Shown: positions 1-13,887, counted from the first letter of the stretch. The stretch: 64,000 nt of DNA from Imbricaverruca yamaguchii (GCA_034440575.1 JAOTOL010000862.1:62001-126000), one strand, 5' to 3'. Notes: generated by a model not told the origin, from the letters alone. Numbers and translations: made by a program.

Positions 1-544
1 ATATTTTCAATTTGATTGAGGATATGTTGATGATTAATCTAAATTACATGGCAATGATGTAATATATCTTCAAATTGGTTGATGTGATGCATGCATTTTT
101 TCCTCCAGGAGTGATCAATCCCGAAGATATTCCATCAGCGAAGCGGCCGAGTAGCTTGAGATACTTATAAAAAGATGTTAGTTAATATTCGAGTCGCAGA
201 GGCAGCCAAGACAGACACGCCATACGTCATTGTGCCATACGAACAATTTGTATACATTTTAATTCGTCTCAAAATCAACAGTCTCGGTAGCTTAAAGCCA
301 AGTATGCTACCATTATCACCGTACAATTAATTGCACTCACTTCATAATAGGACAACATCGAAACATTCACGGAAGTCTCCCTCCTATCAGCATTGTCCAA
401 CGACGGCGAGAGAGACAGGACCCAGACACCCGCGACTGTCTCGTGGATGCCACCGCTTCTCAACACAAGCGAAGGCGGAAATATCACAAGCCTTTCCAAC
501 ATTGTACTCTGTCAATTTGTGGTGAAGACAGCGAATGCGCGTCA
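1..544. other. Non-coding flank, 3' side of the bHLH gene
   Basis: No coding or repeat structure that I can support. It would hold the 3' UTR of the minus-strand bHLH gene. The only polyadenylation-like hexamer seen on the minus strand is ATTAAA (258-263), about 280 bases past the stop. This is a weak candidate. Confidence 0.3.
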
Positions 545-891
545 CTAGAGCTGCTGCTGGAGGGCGGCGATGTACTCCATGGCCATCTGCAGCGTCTCGT
601 GCTTGGACAGCTGGCAGTCTGTGCCCTGCGGCAGGTGGTCCCGCAGCAGGTCGAACGCATCGTTGAGCCGCTGCATGCGCCGCCTCTCGCGACAGTTTGC
701 GCCCTCGCGACGCCGCCGCCACACGTGCTCGCTGACGACCGCGCGGCGCTTCTTCTTCGGAGGCGGCGCCCCTGACGGAGCAGACGCCGGCGGGTTCGGA
801 CCGGGTGTGGGTGGCGGCGCCGTTCGCGGTGGGTGGCTCGTGGCGCTGGTACAAAGCGCACGCAGATGTGGTGCCACGCATTCGGTACGCT
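545..891 (-). CDS. Atonal-like bHLH transcription factor, exon 2 (bHLH domain)
   Basis: Terminal coding exon of a proneural-type basic helix-loop-helix factor, which would bind E-box DNA as a dimer in the nucleus. The bHLH occupies 548-718 and ends directly at the stop. That C-terminal placement is known for Atonal. Visible motifs are a lysine/arginine-rich PKKKRR stretch, a basic region ending in RERRRM, helix 1 with LNDAFDLLR, a loop, and helix 2 beginning [11 protein letters not shown], a signature of the Atonal subgroup. The exon starts after a good acceptor: the pyrimidine-rich bases just above 892 end in CAG. Its phase (two bases completing a codon) fits the donor at 1501. A proline/alanine-rich linker precedes the domain. 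Oddity: a cysteine stands where Atonal proteins usually have alanine (NCRERRRM). The family call is strong; which Atonal paralogue is unresolved. Confidence 0.82.
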
Positions 892-1500
892 CTGAAACGG
901 CAAGTAAGTGCACCGTAAGTTCTACATCGAGACAGTTCAGATTTAGGTTTCAAATACTGAAAGGATTCGTCGCTGCACAACGGTGTTTCAGGCGTGGTTT
1001 TTCATCACTGCACAATGGCGTATTTTTCACCCATGGAACGATTTGCCTGCGTGATCTGCTATTCCATCCGATAAACTTGCGAACTTGATCGAACTAACTT
1101 GCTGTTGATCTCATTAGGAATAGGTCGAGATCTATTCCCATCATTCCGGATGGTTTTGACGATTTTGCCAGCCATTGTCAAGTAGCCATGTCACACATTT
1201 TCCTAATTCAATGGGGAAGGGGATTACAGTGGCTTCATTGCAACACACTCTTTAGCAGAATTCATCAAAACGTCTTTTAGTCGAATGATACCCTAGAATC
1301 CCCACAGGTGTCGTGTTAATGTCATCATGGAGTATACACCCTTATCCTCAGTGACTGCAAGACCAACTTACACAAATGTACAATACAAAATAATGCGTAG
1401 TACAAATGCGCATGGTGAATTTGGACTATGCTTGGATACCATCCCACCGACCTCTTCTCAGACTGAGTTTGCAGCAAGTTTGTAGCAAAGCTTTAAGTAC

Positions 1501-2005
1501 CTGTTCTGATGGTGACTTCTGGCGAGCAGCAGTCTGGCTCCCGCTTGACATGTGACGTCACCGCGAATATGGTGCCCTGTGCAGGAACTCTGCACGAGAC
1601 CGGACAGCCGTCTCTGTCGTCCAGAGTGATGCCACTATCGGGACTGTCGGGGAGCGTCAGCGCCATGCCGGCCGCCGTGGTCGGCCCGATTATCGCGTAT
1701 CCCGGGAGACTGCGACGCCGACTCTCGGTGTTCGTGTCTTGTGCCGAACTGCGGTCCCGCGGACTGCGCTCTCCGCGCCGCACGCTCGGCACGCGCCGGC
1801 TGTCCGCTGATTGGTCTGCTCCCGCTGGACGGGCGGGGCATGGCTGGCGCGCGCCCAAGGAGTGGCCGCTGGTGGGGAGGCAAGTGCACCTCGTGTGCTC
1901 CCGCAGGTGCCTGGGGCGGGTCCTCCGGTCACTGGGCCTCGACCCGGCTCTCCTCAGGGGCTCGTCGGGCCCAGCGGCCCATAGACAATTGCTGTTCGCG
2001 GCCAT
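1501..2005 (-). CDS. Atonal-like bHLH transcription factor, exon 1 (N-terminal region)
   Basis: Predicted first coding exon, inferred by splicing. Reading leftward, it ends at ACAG before GTACTT (donor at 1500-1499) in phase 1, exactly what exon 2 needs. Joining them creates a glutamate codon and gives about 283 residues in total. The exon encodes a low-complexity region rich in Arg, Ser and Pro. Near its end are an acidic serine segment (LPDSPDSG, then LDDRDG) and a VKREP motif that fits a sumoylation consensus. The start chosen is the ATG at 2005-2003 (MAANSN). An in-frame ATG at 2071 would add 22 hydrophobic residues. No family recognises this region, so the evidence is phase, splice sites and an open frame only. 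The intron is 892-1500 and I see nothing else in it. Confidence 0.5.
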
Positions 2006-2513
2006 GCTCGTAGATGCATTATATAGTAACAGGTTAGCAACGAAATAGGTAGCACGTGAGGCAGCAAACAAGAACCTTCAAGTTGCAGCATGCGGAATTC
2101 GTACGAATTGCTTCATGAATATTCCGATATATTCCACAGCGAATATCGAATAGCCAGAAGGAGAGCGTAGCTCAGAACGGTCTTGCCAGGGAAATCACGA
2201 ACCAGGTGGAGCTTGGACAAAACCATGATGCATGACGTGCCAAAAATAAAAGCGGAAGTGAAAATATTACCCAGGGCTAATACTAATAGCGCTCCCTTCT
2301 CTACGTCGAGAGCTAAGCCAGACCCTAGTTCTGTATCTGATTGTGCAGGCTTAGCTCTGACCAGCCCTGGACATTTGGCCACCGTGCGTGACGTAGGGGC
2401 TGCCACGACCTGACCTGACCTGACCATACCTGATCCTGATCCTAACCAGACACAAACCTGATCGGGCCTGGCCAGCAGTTCAAAGCTGGAGCTAGTCACG
2501 GCAGCCACGAATG
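2006..2513. other. Upstream flank of the bHLH gene
   Basis: A minus-strand TATATAA sequence lies near 2018-2026, but it is too close to the ATG at 2005 to place a normal start site. Short CCTGA-type direct repeats occur at 2405-2445. A 131-residue minus-strand open frame here has no recognisable features and is not called. Confidence 0.3.
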
Positions 2514-4290
2514 TGAGTCCACTGCCTGTCTCCTCACAGCCACCGTCACACCGTCCTGAGTGTTCTGAGCGAGCCCACTGCCTGTCTCCTCACAGCCACC
2601 GTCACACCGTCCTGAGTGTTCTGAGCGAGCCCACTGCCTGTCTCCTCACAGCCACCGTCACACCGTCCTGAGTGTTCTGAGCGAGCCCACTGCCTGGCTC
2701 CTCACAGCCACCATCACACCGTCCTGAGTGTTCTGAGTGAGCCCACTGCCTGTCTCCTCACAGCCACCGTCACACCGTCCTGAGTGTTCTGAGCGAGCCC
2801 ACTGCCTGTCTCCTCACAGCCACCGTCACACCGTCCTGAGTGTTCTGAGCGAGCCCACTGCCTGGCTCCTCACAGCCACCGTCACACCGTCCTGAGTGTT
2901 CTGAGTGAGCCCACTGCCTGGCTCCTCACAGCCACCATCACACCGTCCTGAGTGTTCTGAGCGAGCCCACTGCCTGGCTCCTCACAGCCACCATCACACC
3001 GTCCTGAGTGTTCTGAGTGAGCCCACTGCCTGGCTCCTCACAGCCACCGTCACACCGTCCTGAGTGTTCTGAGTGAGCCCACTGCCTGGCTCCTCACAGC
3101 CACCATCACACCGTCCTGAGTGTTCTGAGCGAGCCCACTGCCTGGCTCCTCACAGCCACCATCACACCGTCCTGAGTGTTCTGAGCGAGCCCACTGCCTG
3201 GCTCCTCACAGCCACCGTCACACCGTCCTGAGTGTTCTGAGTGAGCCCACTGCCTGGCTCCTCACAGCCACCGTCACACCGTCCTGAGTGTTCTGAGCGA
3301 GCCCACTGCCTGGCTCCTCACAGCCACCGTCACACCGTCCTGAGTGTTCTGAGCGAGCCCACTGCCTGGCTCCTCACAGCCACCGTCACACCGTCCTGAG
3401 TGTTCTGAGTGAGCCCACTGCCTGGCTCCTCACAGCCACCGTCACACCGTCCTGAGTGTTCTGAGCGAGCCCACTGCCTGGCTCCTCACAGCCACCGTCA
3501 CACCGTCCTGAGTGTTCTGAGCGAGCCCACTGCCTGGCTCCTCACAGCCACCATCACACCGTCCTGAGTGTTCTGAGTGAGCCCACTGCCTGGCTCCTCA
3601 CAGCCACCGTCACACCGTCCTGAGTGTTCTGAGTGAGCCCACTGCCTGTCTCCTCACAGCCACCGTCACACCGTCCTGAGTGTTCTGAGCGAGCCCACTG
3701 CCTGGCTCCTCACAGCCACCGTCACACCGTCCTGAGTGTTCTGAGTGAGCCCACTGCCTGTCTCCTCACAGCCACCGTCACACCGTCCTGAGTGTTCTGA
3801 GTGAGCCCACTGCCTGGCTCCTCACAGCCACCGTCACACCGTCCTGAGTGTTCTGAGTGAGCCCACTGCCTGGCTCCTCACAGCCACCGTCACACCGTCC
3901 TGAGTGTTCTGAGTGAGCCCACTGCCTGGCTCCTCACAGCCACCATCACACCGTCCTGAGTGTTCTGAGTGAGCCCACTGCCTGGCTCCTCACAGCCACC
4001 GTCACACCGTCCTGAGTGTTCTGAGTGAGCCCACTGCCTGGCTCCTCACAGCCACCGTCACACCGTCCTGAGTGTTCTGAGTGAGCCCACTGCCTGGCTC
4101 CTCACAGCCACCATCACACCGTCCTGAGTGTTCTGAGCGAGCCCACTGCCTGGCTCCTCACAGCCACCGTCACACCGTCCTGAGTGTTCTGAGTGAGCCC
4201 ACTGCCTGGCTCCTCACAGCCACCGTCACACCGTCCTGAGTGTTCTGAGCGAGCCCACTGCCTGGCTCCTCACAGCCACCGTCATACCGT
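2514..4290. repeat. 56-bp minisatellite, about 32 copies
   Basis: Directly visible array. Each unit contains ACTGCCTGTCTCCTCACAGC followed by CCACCGTCACACCGTCC and TGAGTGTTCTGAG. Successive ACTGCCTG starts are 56 bp apart (2521, 2577 and so on). Units differ at three diagnostic sites (TGTCTCC/TGGCTCC, CCGTC/CCATC, GAGCGA/GAGTGA). The TGTCTCC form predominates at the left end. The last unit, near 4280, is degenerate. Confidence 0.97.
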
Positions 4291-5702
4291 GCTGAAATTT
4301 CTCAAAGGAAGTGATAATCTGTCATGTCGTGCTAACTAACCTGTCAGCAATGTCAGCAATGCGTGTGTAAATGGTGCAATTCGGAACTTTTTGAGAATGT
4401 CCAAAAGACTGAAGGGAGGAGGAGATGAAACAAGTCAACACATACAGATTCCATTTTTCTAAATATATTGACTTCGCGTTTGACCCTCTCAGGTCAACCG
4501 GCTATCTTCTCTTCTAACAGGACGTTGGCAGTGCAAATACGGTTTTCGTTGATCTCTGTAATTTACAGTGTTAGCCAAGTGTGGCCTTGAACGAAGGATG
4601 CATCCGTCTTTGTTTGGCATAGCAACGCGCAGCCTTTCATGTCAATGCAGAGAGCGGCATAGCGGCAGTCAAGCAGTTGTGTAATCGGGATGTCGATTGT
4701 GGTCCAGATGAGCGCACCATTTCCATATAAAAAAACGTGAACATTTATTTGGAAAGCGAACTTCAACGAGAATGGAGTCGCGACTGCCTGTAGCTGACAA
4801 CGTACTTTTAGGTACTCCCACGTCAGAGGATTGTACTTTTGGCATGGATTGAAGCCGGGATGGACTGCAATTCCACTTATTAGCGGCCAAAGCACTGCAT
4901 TAACACCTCTCCTCTGCACTGCTTCCAGAATATCCCGGTAAGTAACGTCAATCGCACTTCACCTCTCCCGGTTGGAACAACTCACTGAAATGACACATAG
5001 GAGGGGAGAAGTAGAACAATATTGTAATGTTAGCTTCAGTACCACCCGAGACAGCCAGCATAGGAACCAAAGTGAACGAGAGGTACAACTGGACCCCTCT
5101 GCCATGTGGCAGATCAATTCACCTGCTTCACTCTCCCATCAGAGAAGTTCTGGCAACCCTCAGCACTTCGTACGTATTTGTTTATGGTGATGGAACTATC
5201 AAACGACCTGCTTTAATGAAGGCAACCCTGACCATTTGGGAAATGCACACCATTTGTGAGAATCTTCAAAAACATATATTACGAGCAATTTCTTTGCGAA
5301 TTACCGTCGTGTTTTTTATCCCCCGCAATATCCGAACAAACAGAATTAGCGTAATTAGTTTCTAAGTTTGACGACGAGGGCTCCGTTGTGTGCTATGAAC
5401 CCCACGGCATATTTTGCGTGAAGATCACCCTGATCTGCATCAGCTTGCCATTTGTTTTCCAAGGTGTTCCGTGATGCAGCGACCCAATAAGGCCAAATCA
5501 TGCTTCAGACAAACGGGAACAACGCCCTTCCGGCTCCAGTCGACTGTGACGTCTCTCCGGCGGTAGCCCGGGGCAGAGCGCGTACAGAGCTCGCTCCGCC
5601 GGAGTAACTGCGCTTGTCATTTGCTTTATGCGTGCTGGATTATATAAATGCTGCTTAATTGCGGACAACGCGGCTCGGTCCGATGTCTGTCTCCGCATGA
5701 TT
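4291..5702. other. Unannotated interval
   Basis: Mixed-composition DNA with only short open frames on either strand. None has a recognisable motif, and no repeat or RNA gene is apparent. Confidence 0.4.
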
Positions 5703-6869
5703 GGTGGGTTACGACGCCGGGGATCAGGTGGGTTACGACGCCGGAGAGTAGGCGGGTTACGACGCCGGGGGTCAGGTGGGTCAGACCACGGGGGTCAGGT
5801 GGGTCAGACCCCGGGGGTCAGGCGGGTCATACCCCGGGGGTCAGGTGGGTTACGACGCCGGAGAGTAGGCGGGTTACGACGCCGGAGCGTAGGCGGGTTA
5901 CGACGCCGGAGCGTAGGCGGGTTACGACGCCGGGGGTCAGGGACGCCGGAGAGTAGGCGGGTTACGACGCCGGGGGTCAGGTGGGTTACGACGCCGGAGA
6001 GTAGGCGGGTTACGACGCCGGGGGTTAGGTGGGTCAGACCCCGGGGGTCAGGTGGGTCAGACCCCGGGGGTCAGGCGGGTCAGACCCCGGGGGTCAGGTG
6101 GGTCAGACCCCGGGGGTCAGGTGGGTTACGACGCCGGGGGTTAGGTGGGTCAGACCCCGGGGGTCAGGTGGGTCAGACCCCGGGGGTTAGGTGGGTCAGA
6201 CCCCGGGGGTCAGGTGTGTTAGTCCCCGGGGGTCAGGTGGGTCAGACCACGGGGGTCAGGTGGGTCAGACCCCGGGGGTCAGGTGGGTCAGACCCCGGGG
6301 GTCAGGTGGGTTAGTCCCCGGGGGTCAGGTGGGTAGACCCCCGGGGGTCAGGTGGGTAGACCCCGGGGGTCAGGTGGGTCAGACCCCGGGGGTTAGGTGT
6401 GTCAGACCCCGGGGGTCAGGTGTGTTAGTCCCCGGGGGGTCAGGTGGGTCAGACCCCGGGGGTCAGGTGGGTCAGATCACGGGGGTCAGGTGGGTCAGAC
6501 CCCCGGGGGTCAGGTGGGTCAGACCCCGGGGGTCAGGTGTGTTAGTCCCCGGGGGTCAGGTGGGTAGACCCCGGGGGTCAGGTGGGTCAGACCCCGGGGG
6601 TCAGGTGGGTCAGACCCCGGGGGTCAGGTGGGTTACGACGCCGGGGGTCAGGTGGGTTACGACGCCGGGGGTTAGGTGGGTCAGACCCCGGGGGTCAGGT
6701 GGGTCAGACCCCGGGGGTTAGGTGGGTCAGACCCCGGGGGTCAGGTGGGTCAGACCCCGGGGGTCAGGTGGGTCAGACCCCGGGGGTCAGGTGGGTCAGA
6801 CCCCGGGGGTCAGATGGGTCAGACCCCCGAGGTCAGGTGGGTCATACGCCGGGGTCGGGCGGGTCAGAC
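5703..6869. repeat. 23-bp GC-rich minisatellite, about 50 copies
   Basis: Two interleaved unit types of 23 bp. One carries GGTCAGACCCCGGGGGTC and the other GGTTACGACGCCGG. The first dominates from about 6010. Units contain runs of five G and a CCCCGGGG palindrome. The left third is a patchwork of both types. Long open frames on the plus strand are by-products of the periodicity. Confidence 0.96.
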
Positions 6870-7198
6870 GTGAGTTCAGGCATTTGCCTTCGTCTTGTCG
6901 TGCGTCTCATGGCAGGCCTCAGGATGAGCGGCAGATTGTCCGAGTCCATTGCATGGCATGATGAATGTTTCCGTGCATTTGATGTTGAAGCGTTGAGTTC
7001 ACTTTCAGTGTGTTCGCTTTCGCTATTTAATGCAAATAACTCGCCACGACACGCTGAAGTATGGGCGCAGTATGTAGTATGCCCAGGTATGGACGTAGTC
7101 TCCACAAGCATGCAATACGCTTCCTCCTTGGCAGAGTTATGGCGCAAATCGTTCCCGCCCTGTCCTGCATAGCTCATCACATCTTCTTCAACCATATT
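6870..7198. other. Spacer between two arrays
   Basis: No gene or repeat recognised. Open frames here are extensions of the neighbouring arrays. Confidence 0.4.
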
Positions 7199-7521
7199 CA
7201 CCCCAACTACATCAATACAGATCTCACCCCAACTACATCCATACCGATCTCACCCCAACTACATCCATACCGATCTCACCCCAGCTACATCCATACCGAT
7301 CTCACCCCAACTACATCCATACCGATCTCACCCAAACTACATCCATACCGATCTCACCCCAACTACATCCATACCGATCTCACCCCAACTACATCCATAC
7401 CGATCCCACCCCAGCTACATCCATACCGATCTCACCCCAACTGCATCCATACCGATCTCACCCCAACTACATCCATACCGATCTCACCCCAACTATATCC
7501 ATACCGATCTCACCCCAGCTG
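7199..7521. repeat. 26-bp minisatellite, about 12 copies
   Basis: Units run CTACATCCATACCGATCT followed by CACCCCAA. Variants are CCCAGCTA and CCCAACTG. The array is clean, with few substitutions. Confidence 0.95.
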
Positions 7522-7623
7522 GAGGCGCACGGAGGATTATCAAGCTAATGTAAAGTCGCATGTGCATGCTTGTTTCCAAAGCTACTCGGAAGATTAAATT
7601 CAGTGGAGAATATCGAGACAGTT

Positions 7624-7749
7624 ATGTGTGTGTGTGTGTGTGTGTGTGTGTTTGTGTGTGTGTGTTTGTTTTGTTCCCGGCCGTGAGGAGACAGTTATGT
7701 GTGTGTGTGTGTGTGTGTGTTTGTTTTGTTCCCGGCCGTGAGGAGACAG

Positions 7750-7842
<93 letters not shown>

Positions 7843-7872
7843 TTTTGTTCCCGGCCGTGAGGAGACAGTTGC
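7624..7872. repeat. Compound (GT)n tract with a thrice-repeated unique block
   Basis: Three GT tracts alternate with three copies of a block reading TTGTTCCCGGCCGTGAGGAG then ACAGT. The whole GT-plus-block module has been duplicated, and the third GT tract has expanded the most (about 90 bp). Confidence 0.95.
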
Positions 7873-9682
<1,810 letters not shown>

Positions 9683-9694
9683 TCACTGTGGAGG

Positions 9695-9908
9695 GTAGAG
9701 GAGGCAGAGGACGCACTACCGTTGGCTGGCCCTGAGCGCGTGGCACCACCTCCCCCCGCTGCCACACAAATCACGCGCCAACACCTGCCACACGGGTGCG
9801 GTGGCGCCAGCTCCACCGCCGGTGGACATCTGGTCAGCGGTCACGCGCGCCACAGCGGCACGTGCGGCGGGTAACATCACAGCTGGCGGCCGCCCGTCCT
9901 GCTGGCCG
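9695..9908 (+). other. Possible coding exon of unknown gene
   Basis: Immediately after the long pyrimidine tract there are AG acceptors (around 9694-9710) and an open frame. The frame reads through proline- and alanine-rich sequence with two cysteines to a strong donor, CCGCG before GTGAGT (about 9908). The segment is GC-rich compared with its flanks. No family is recognised and no partner exon was found, so this is only a candidate; another frame is also open over part of it. Confidence 0.22.
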
Positions 9909-10672
9909 CGGTGAGTGGCGTTTTCCGTTCGGAATGCGCCCGGATTGTGAACGTTTTGCAGACATCGCTTCAAGGAGTAATGCAAGTTACACTACTTTGT
10001 GAGTTGCTGCCCAATATGAAACGACTATGCCTTCACGTGTAATATAATAATTAGTTATCCAACGAATTTGTCCCAGGATGTACGCCACGGATGTAGTAGG
10101 TATGCGCTGGAGAATTACATTGTCATCTATGAAGCATTTGCAGAAGGTGATCGGCAATTTATCCCAATAAAGATATGATATATTTTCAAATAAAACTCGT
10201 ACCTGTGAACGGAAAGAATGTAAAAAATCAGTTTCATGCCGGATGATATTTTAGTCGCAGTTATGGCCACTTGAGAATCAAATGAAACAGATTCAAGGGC
10301 CCTTCAGGTGTTAAGAATGTTGTCCAAGGATTAAGGGTTTACTTGTAGGGAAGTGTAGTTACCTCAGGGTTACCTGGAAAATCAATTTTTGTGAGAAATA
10401 AGGAACTGAAGAAACGCTGGTCCCTCGGAAGGGTGCCGACGAAAACATTCCATTATTGTATGGGAAATGTTAAGTGTTATGGAAAGGAGGTTAAATATCA
10501 TTATTTTGAAAGCATTCTCGGCAATAACCTTAGCATTAAGATATGCAAGGAGGGTGAGTTAATTTTCTGTCACCGTGTCTACAAACTCCCACAGTTCCAC
10601 AAGACGAGCCATATCCAATAACAATATGCACACCAGTGACCGTACCTGCAATAACACAGCAGGCTGGTCGCA
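9909..10672. other. Unannotated interval
   Basis: AT-rich sequence with no gene or repeat that I can support. Confidence 0.4.
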
Positions 10673-10975
10673 CCGACCTGGTGCGATAACAGCCGACCTG
10701 GTGCGATAACAGCCGACCTGGTGCGATAACAGCCGACCTGGTGCGATAACAGCCGACCTGGTGCGATAACAGCCGACCTGGTGCGATAACAGCCGACCTG
10801 GTGCGATAACAGCCGACCTGATGCGATAACAGCCGACCTGGTGCGATAACAGCCGACCTGGTGCGATAACAGCCGACCTGGTGCGATAACAGCCGACCTG
10901 GTGCGATAACAGCCGACCTGGTGCGATAACAGCCGACCTGGTGCGATAACAGCCGACCTGGTGCGATAACAGCCG
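10673..10975. repeat. 20-bp minisatellite, 15 copies, nearly identical
   Basis: The unit is CGACCTGGTGCGATAACAGC. Only one internal substitution is seen (GTGCG to ATGCG near 10820). Such homogeneity implies recent expansion or active homogenisation. Confidence 0.98.
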
Positions 10976-11456
10976 CAGCATTGTGGCAGCAATAATTGGG
11001 CAATGCCATGATTGCTGGGGCCAGCAGACAATTACGCCAATTACGCGAGTTCTGCAGCGGAGCTGGTCATTGAGAATTATCGTCCGGCTCTGATCCAACA
11101 GGGGGGGGGGTGGCACTGAGCGCAGTCTGACTCTGCTCATTTGGGACTCTCGCCGTCTACGTCTATCTGTCTCTATCTACCACTACCTCTCTCCCTCCCT
11201 CTCTTTCTTCTTCTCCGTATTTTTATCTCTTTGTGTGCACTCCCATGCCCTCTCTATCTTTCTCTCTGTGCATGTCTTTGTTTGTACTCCCATGTTCTCT
11301 CTATATTTATATCTGAGTATGTCTATGTGTGCACTACCGTGTTCTCTATATCTTTCTGCCTTTGTATGCCTCAGCGTGTGCTCCTCTGTTTTCCCGCCAT
11401 GTTGAGCTCCAGAACGCTGCCAAATCACCGCCACGCGCCGCCGCCCGCTCAGCTGA
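10976..11456. other. Unannotated interval
   Basis: Contains a run of ten or more G at about 11101 and a pyrimidine-rich stretch with TCTCT/TATCT repetition at 11160-11370. No gene is recognised. Confidence 0.4.
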
Positions 11457-11511
11457 CTTGACCTGACCCTGACCCTAACCCTGACCCTGACCCTGACCCT
11501 GACCCTGACCT
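11457..11511. repeat. Short (CCCTGA)n hexamer tract, telomere-variant-like
   Basis: About eight CCCTGA/CCCTAA-type hexamers in a row, including one exact CCCTAA. On the other strand this is TCAGGG with one TTAGGG. It lies just left of the 14-bp array, with a 170-bp GC-rich spacer between them. Confidence 0.85.
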
Positions 11512-11685
11512 CAAGTCCTGGTTCGGCGCCTGACGCCGCCGGCTGTCGGGGTCAGGCGCCTGCAGCCGAGATCACCCCACCGCTGACCGGGAAGACGCGA
11601 CAAGAGCGGCGATGACCACGCCCCCGACGCACCGCCCCCGACGTCTCGCCTACAGTCCCAGTCGCCGTGCCACCCGACTCGCCGG

Positions 11686-13605
11686 GGAGCGGCAGACAGA
11701 GAGCGGCAGACAGGAGCGGCAGACAGGGAGCGGCAGACAGGGAGCGGCAGACAGGGAGACAGAGAGCGGCAGACAGGAGCGGCAGACAGGGAGCGGCAGA
11801 CAGGGAGCGGCAGACAGGAGCGGCAGACAGGGAGACAGAGAGCGGCAGACAGAGAGCGGCAGACAGGGAGCGGCAGACAGAGAGCGGCAGACAGAGAGCG
11901 GCAGACAGGAGCGGCAGACAGGGAGCGGCAGACAGCAGGAGCGGCAGACAGGGAGCGGCAGACAGGGAGCGGCAGACAGGGACGACAGGGAGCGGCAGAC
12001 AGGAGACAGGGAGCGGCAGACAGAGAGCGGCAGGGGAGCGGCAGACAGGGAGCGACAGACAGGGAGACAGGGAGCGGCAGACAGAGAGCGGCAGACAGGG
12101 AGACAGGGAGCGGCAGACAGGGAACGGCAGACAGGGAGACAGGGAGCGACAGACAGGGAGACAGGGAGCGGCAGACAGGGAGCGACAGACAGGGAGCGGC
12201 GGACAGGGAGCGGCAGACAGGGAGCGGCAGACAGGGAGACAGGGAGCGGCAGACAGAGAGCGGCAGACAGGGAGACAGGGAGCGGCAGACAGGGAGCGGC
12301 AGACAGGGAGCGGCAGACAGGGAGCGGCAGACAGGGAGACAGGGAGCGGCAGACAGAGAGCGGCAGACAGGGAGACAGGGAGCGGCAGACAGGGAGCGGC
12401 AGACAGGGAGCGGCAGACAGAGAGCGGCAGACAGGGAGACTGAGAGCGGCAGACAGGGAGCGGCAGACAGGGATCGGCAGACAGGGAGCGGCAGACAGGG
12501 AGCGGCAGACAGGGAGACAGGGAGCGGAAGACAGGGAGCGGCAGACAGAGAGCGGCAGACAGGGAGACAGAGAGCGGCAGACAGGGAGCGGCAGACAGGG
12601 AGCGGCAGACAGGGAGCGGCAGACAGGGATCGGCAGACAGGGATCGGCAGACAGGGAGCGGCAGACAGGGAGCGGCAGACAGGGAGCGGGATACAGGGAG
12701 ACAGGGAGCGGCAGACAGGGAGCGGCAGAGAGAGAGCGGCAGACAGGGAGACAGAGAGCGGCAGACAGGGAGCGGCAGACAGGGAGCGGCAGACAGAGAG
12801 CGGCAGACAGGGAGACAGAGAGCGGCAGACAGGGAGCGGCAGACAGGGATCGGCAGACAGGGAGCGGCAGACAGGGAGCGGCAGACAGGGAGACAGGGAG
12901 CGGCAGACAGGGAGCGGCAGACAGAGAGCGGCAGACAGGGAGACAGAGAGCGGCAGACAGAGAGCGGCAGACAGAGAGCGGCAGACAGGGAGCGGCAGAC
13001 AGGGAGCGGCAGACAGGGAGCGGCAGACAGGGATCGGCAGACAGGGAGCGGCATACAGGGAGCGGCAGACAGGGAGCGGCAGACAGGGAGACAGGGAGCG
13101 GCAGACAGGGAGCGGCAGACAGAGAGCGGCAGACAGGGAGACAGGGAGCGGCAGACAGGGAGCGGCAGACAGGGAGCGGCAGACAGGGAGACAGGGAGCG
13201 GCAGACAGGGAGCGGCAGACAGAGAGCGGCAGACAGGGAGACAGAGAGCGGCAGACAGGGAGCGGGAGACAGGGATCGGCAGACAGGGAGCGGCAGACAG
13301 AGAGCGGCAGACAGGGAGCGGCAGACAGGGATCGGCAGACAGGGAGCGGCAGACAGGGAGACAGGGAGCGGCAGACAGGGAGCGGCAGACAGAGAGCGGC
13401 AGACAGGGAGACAGAGAGCGGCAGACAGGGAGCGGCAGACAGGGATCGGCAGACAGAGAGCGGCAGACAGGGAGCGGCAGACAGAGAGACAGGGAGCGGC
13501 AGACAGGGAGCGGCAGACAGAGAGCAGCAGACAGAGAGCGGCAGACAGGGAGCGGCAGACAGGGAGCGGCAGACAGGGAGCGGCAGACAGGGAGCGGCGG
13601 ACAGG
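11686..13605. repeat. 14-bp minisatellite with 8-bp inserts, about 1.9 kb
   Basis: The basic unit is GGAGCGGCAGACAG. Units are punctuated at irregular intervals by an extra GGAGACAG octamer. Variants are AGAGCGG, GGATCGG and GGAACGG. Stop codons are absent from several frames on both strands, which creates open frames of 700-850 codons in pure repeat. These should not be read as genes. Confidence 0.97.
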
Positions 13606-13887
13606 GATCGCCGTGGACGCACAATACATGATCACCGCAATGATAATATAAAATGATGAAATGATGAAATGAACAAAATGATAATCGCCGGCCTGAAATG
13701 ATCGGAACGTGGCCGGTAAGTGAAGCGAGAGCCGATGATCGACAGTGCTGGTGGCCGGTCGAAGGCCGAGCACGACTGACAGCGAGCATACGATGTCGGT
13801 AGGTGGCCTGGCGGCGACTGGGACCGACTGGGACCGACTGGGACCGCCCGCTGTCCTGAAGATATCCGGGTCAGAGATGAGAGCACG
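13606..13887. other. Spacer after the 14-bp array
   Basis: Contains ATGATGAAATGA-type repetition at 13640-13680 and three copies of CGACTGGGACC at 13815-13850. No gene is seen. Confidence 0.5.

Noticed and set aside
1509..2048. 179-codon plus-strand frame opposite the bHLH exon 1
   Set aside because: Probably the antisense shadow of a GC-rich exon. Only the minus frame links in phase to the bHLH exon.
2113..2508. 131-codon minus-strand frame with a hydrophobic segment
   Set aside because: No family motif, start context or partner exon; composition fits chance.
5628..7172. Arg/Gly/Ser-rich repeat frames resembling RGG proteins
   Set aside because: They follow the 23-bp array exactly, and all three plus frames look alike.
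10536..11140. Three minus-strand frames rich in LLSHQVGCYRTRSAVIAPGR
   Set aside because: The 20-bp array read in three frames.
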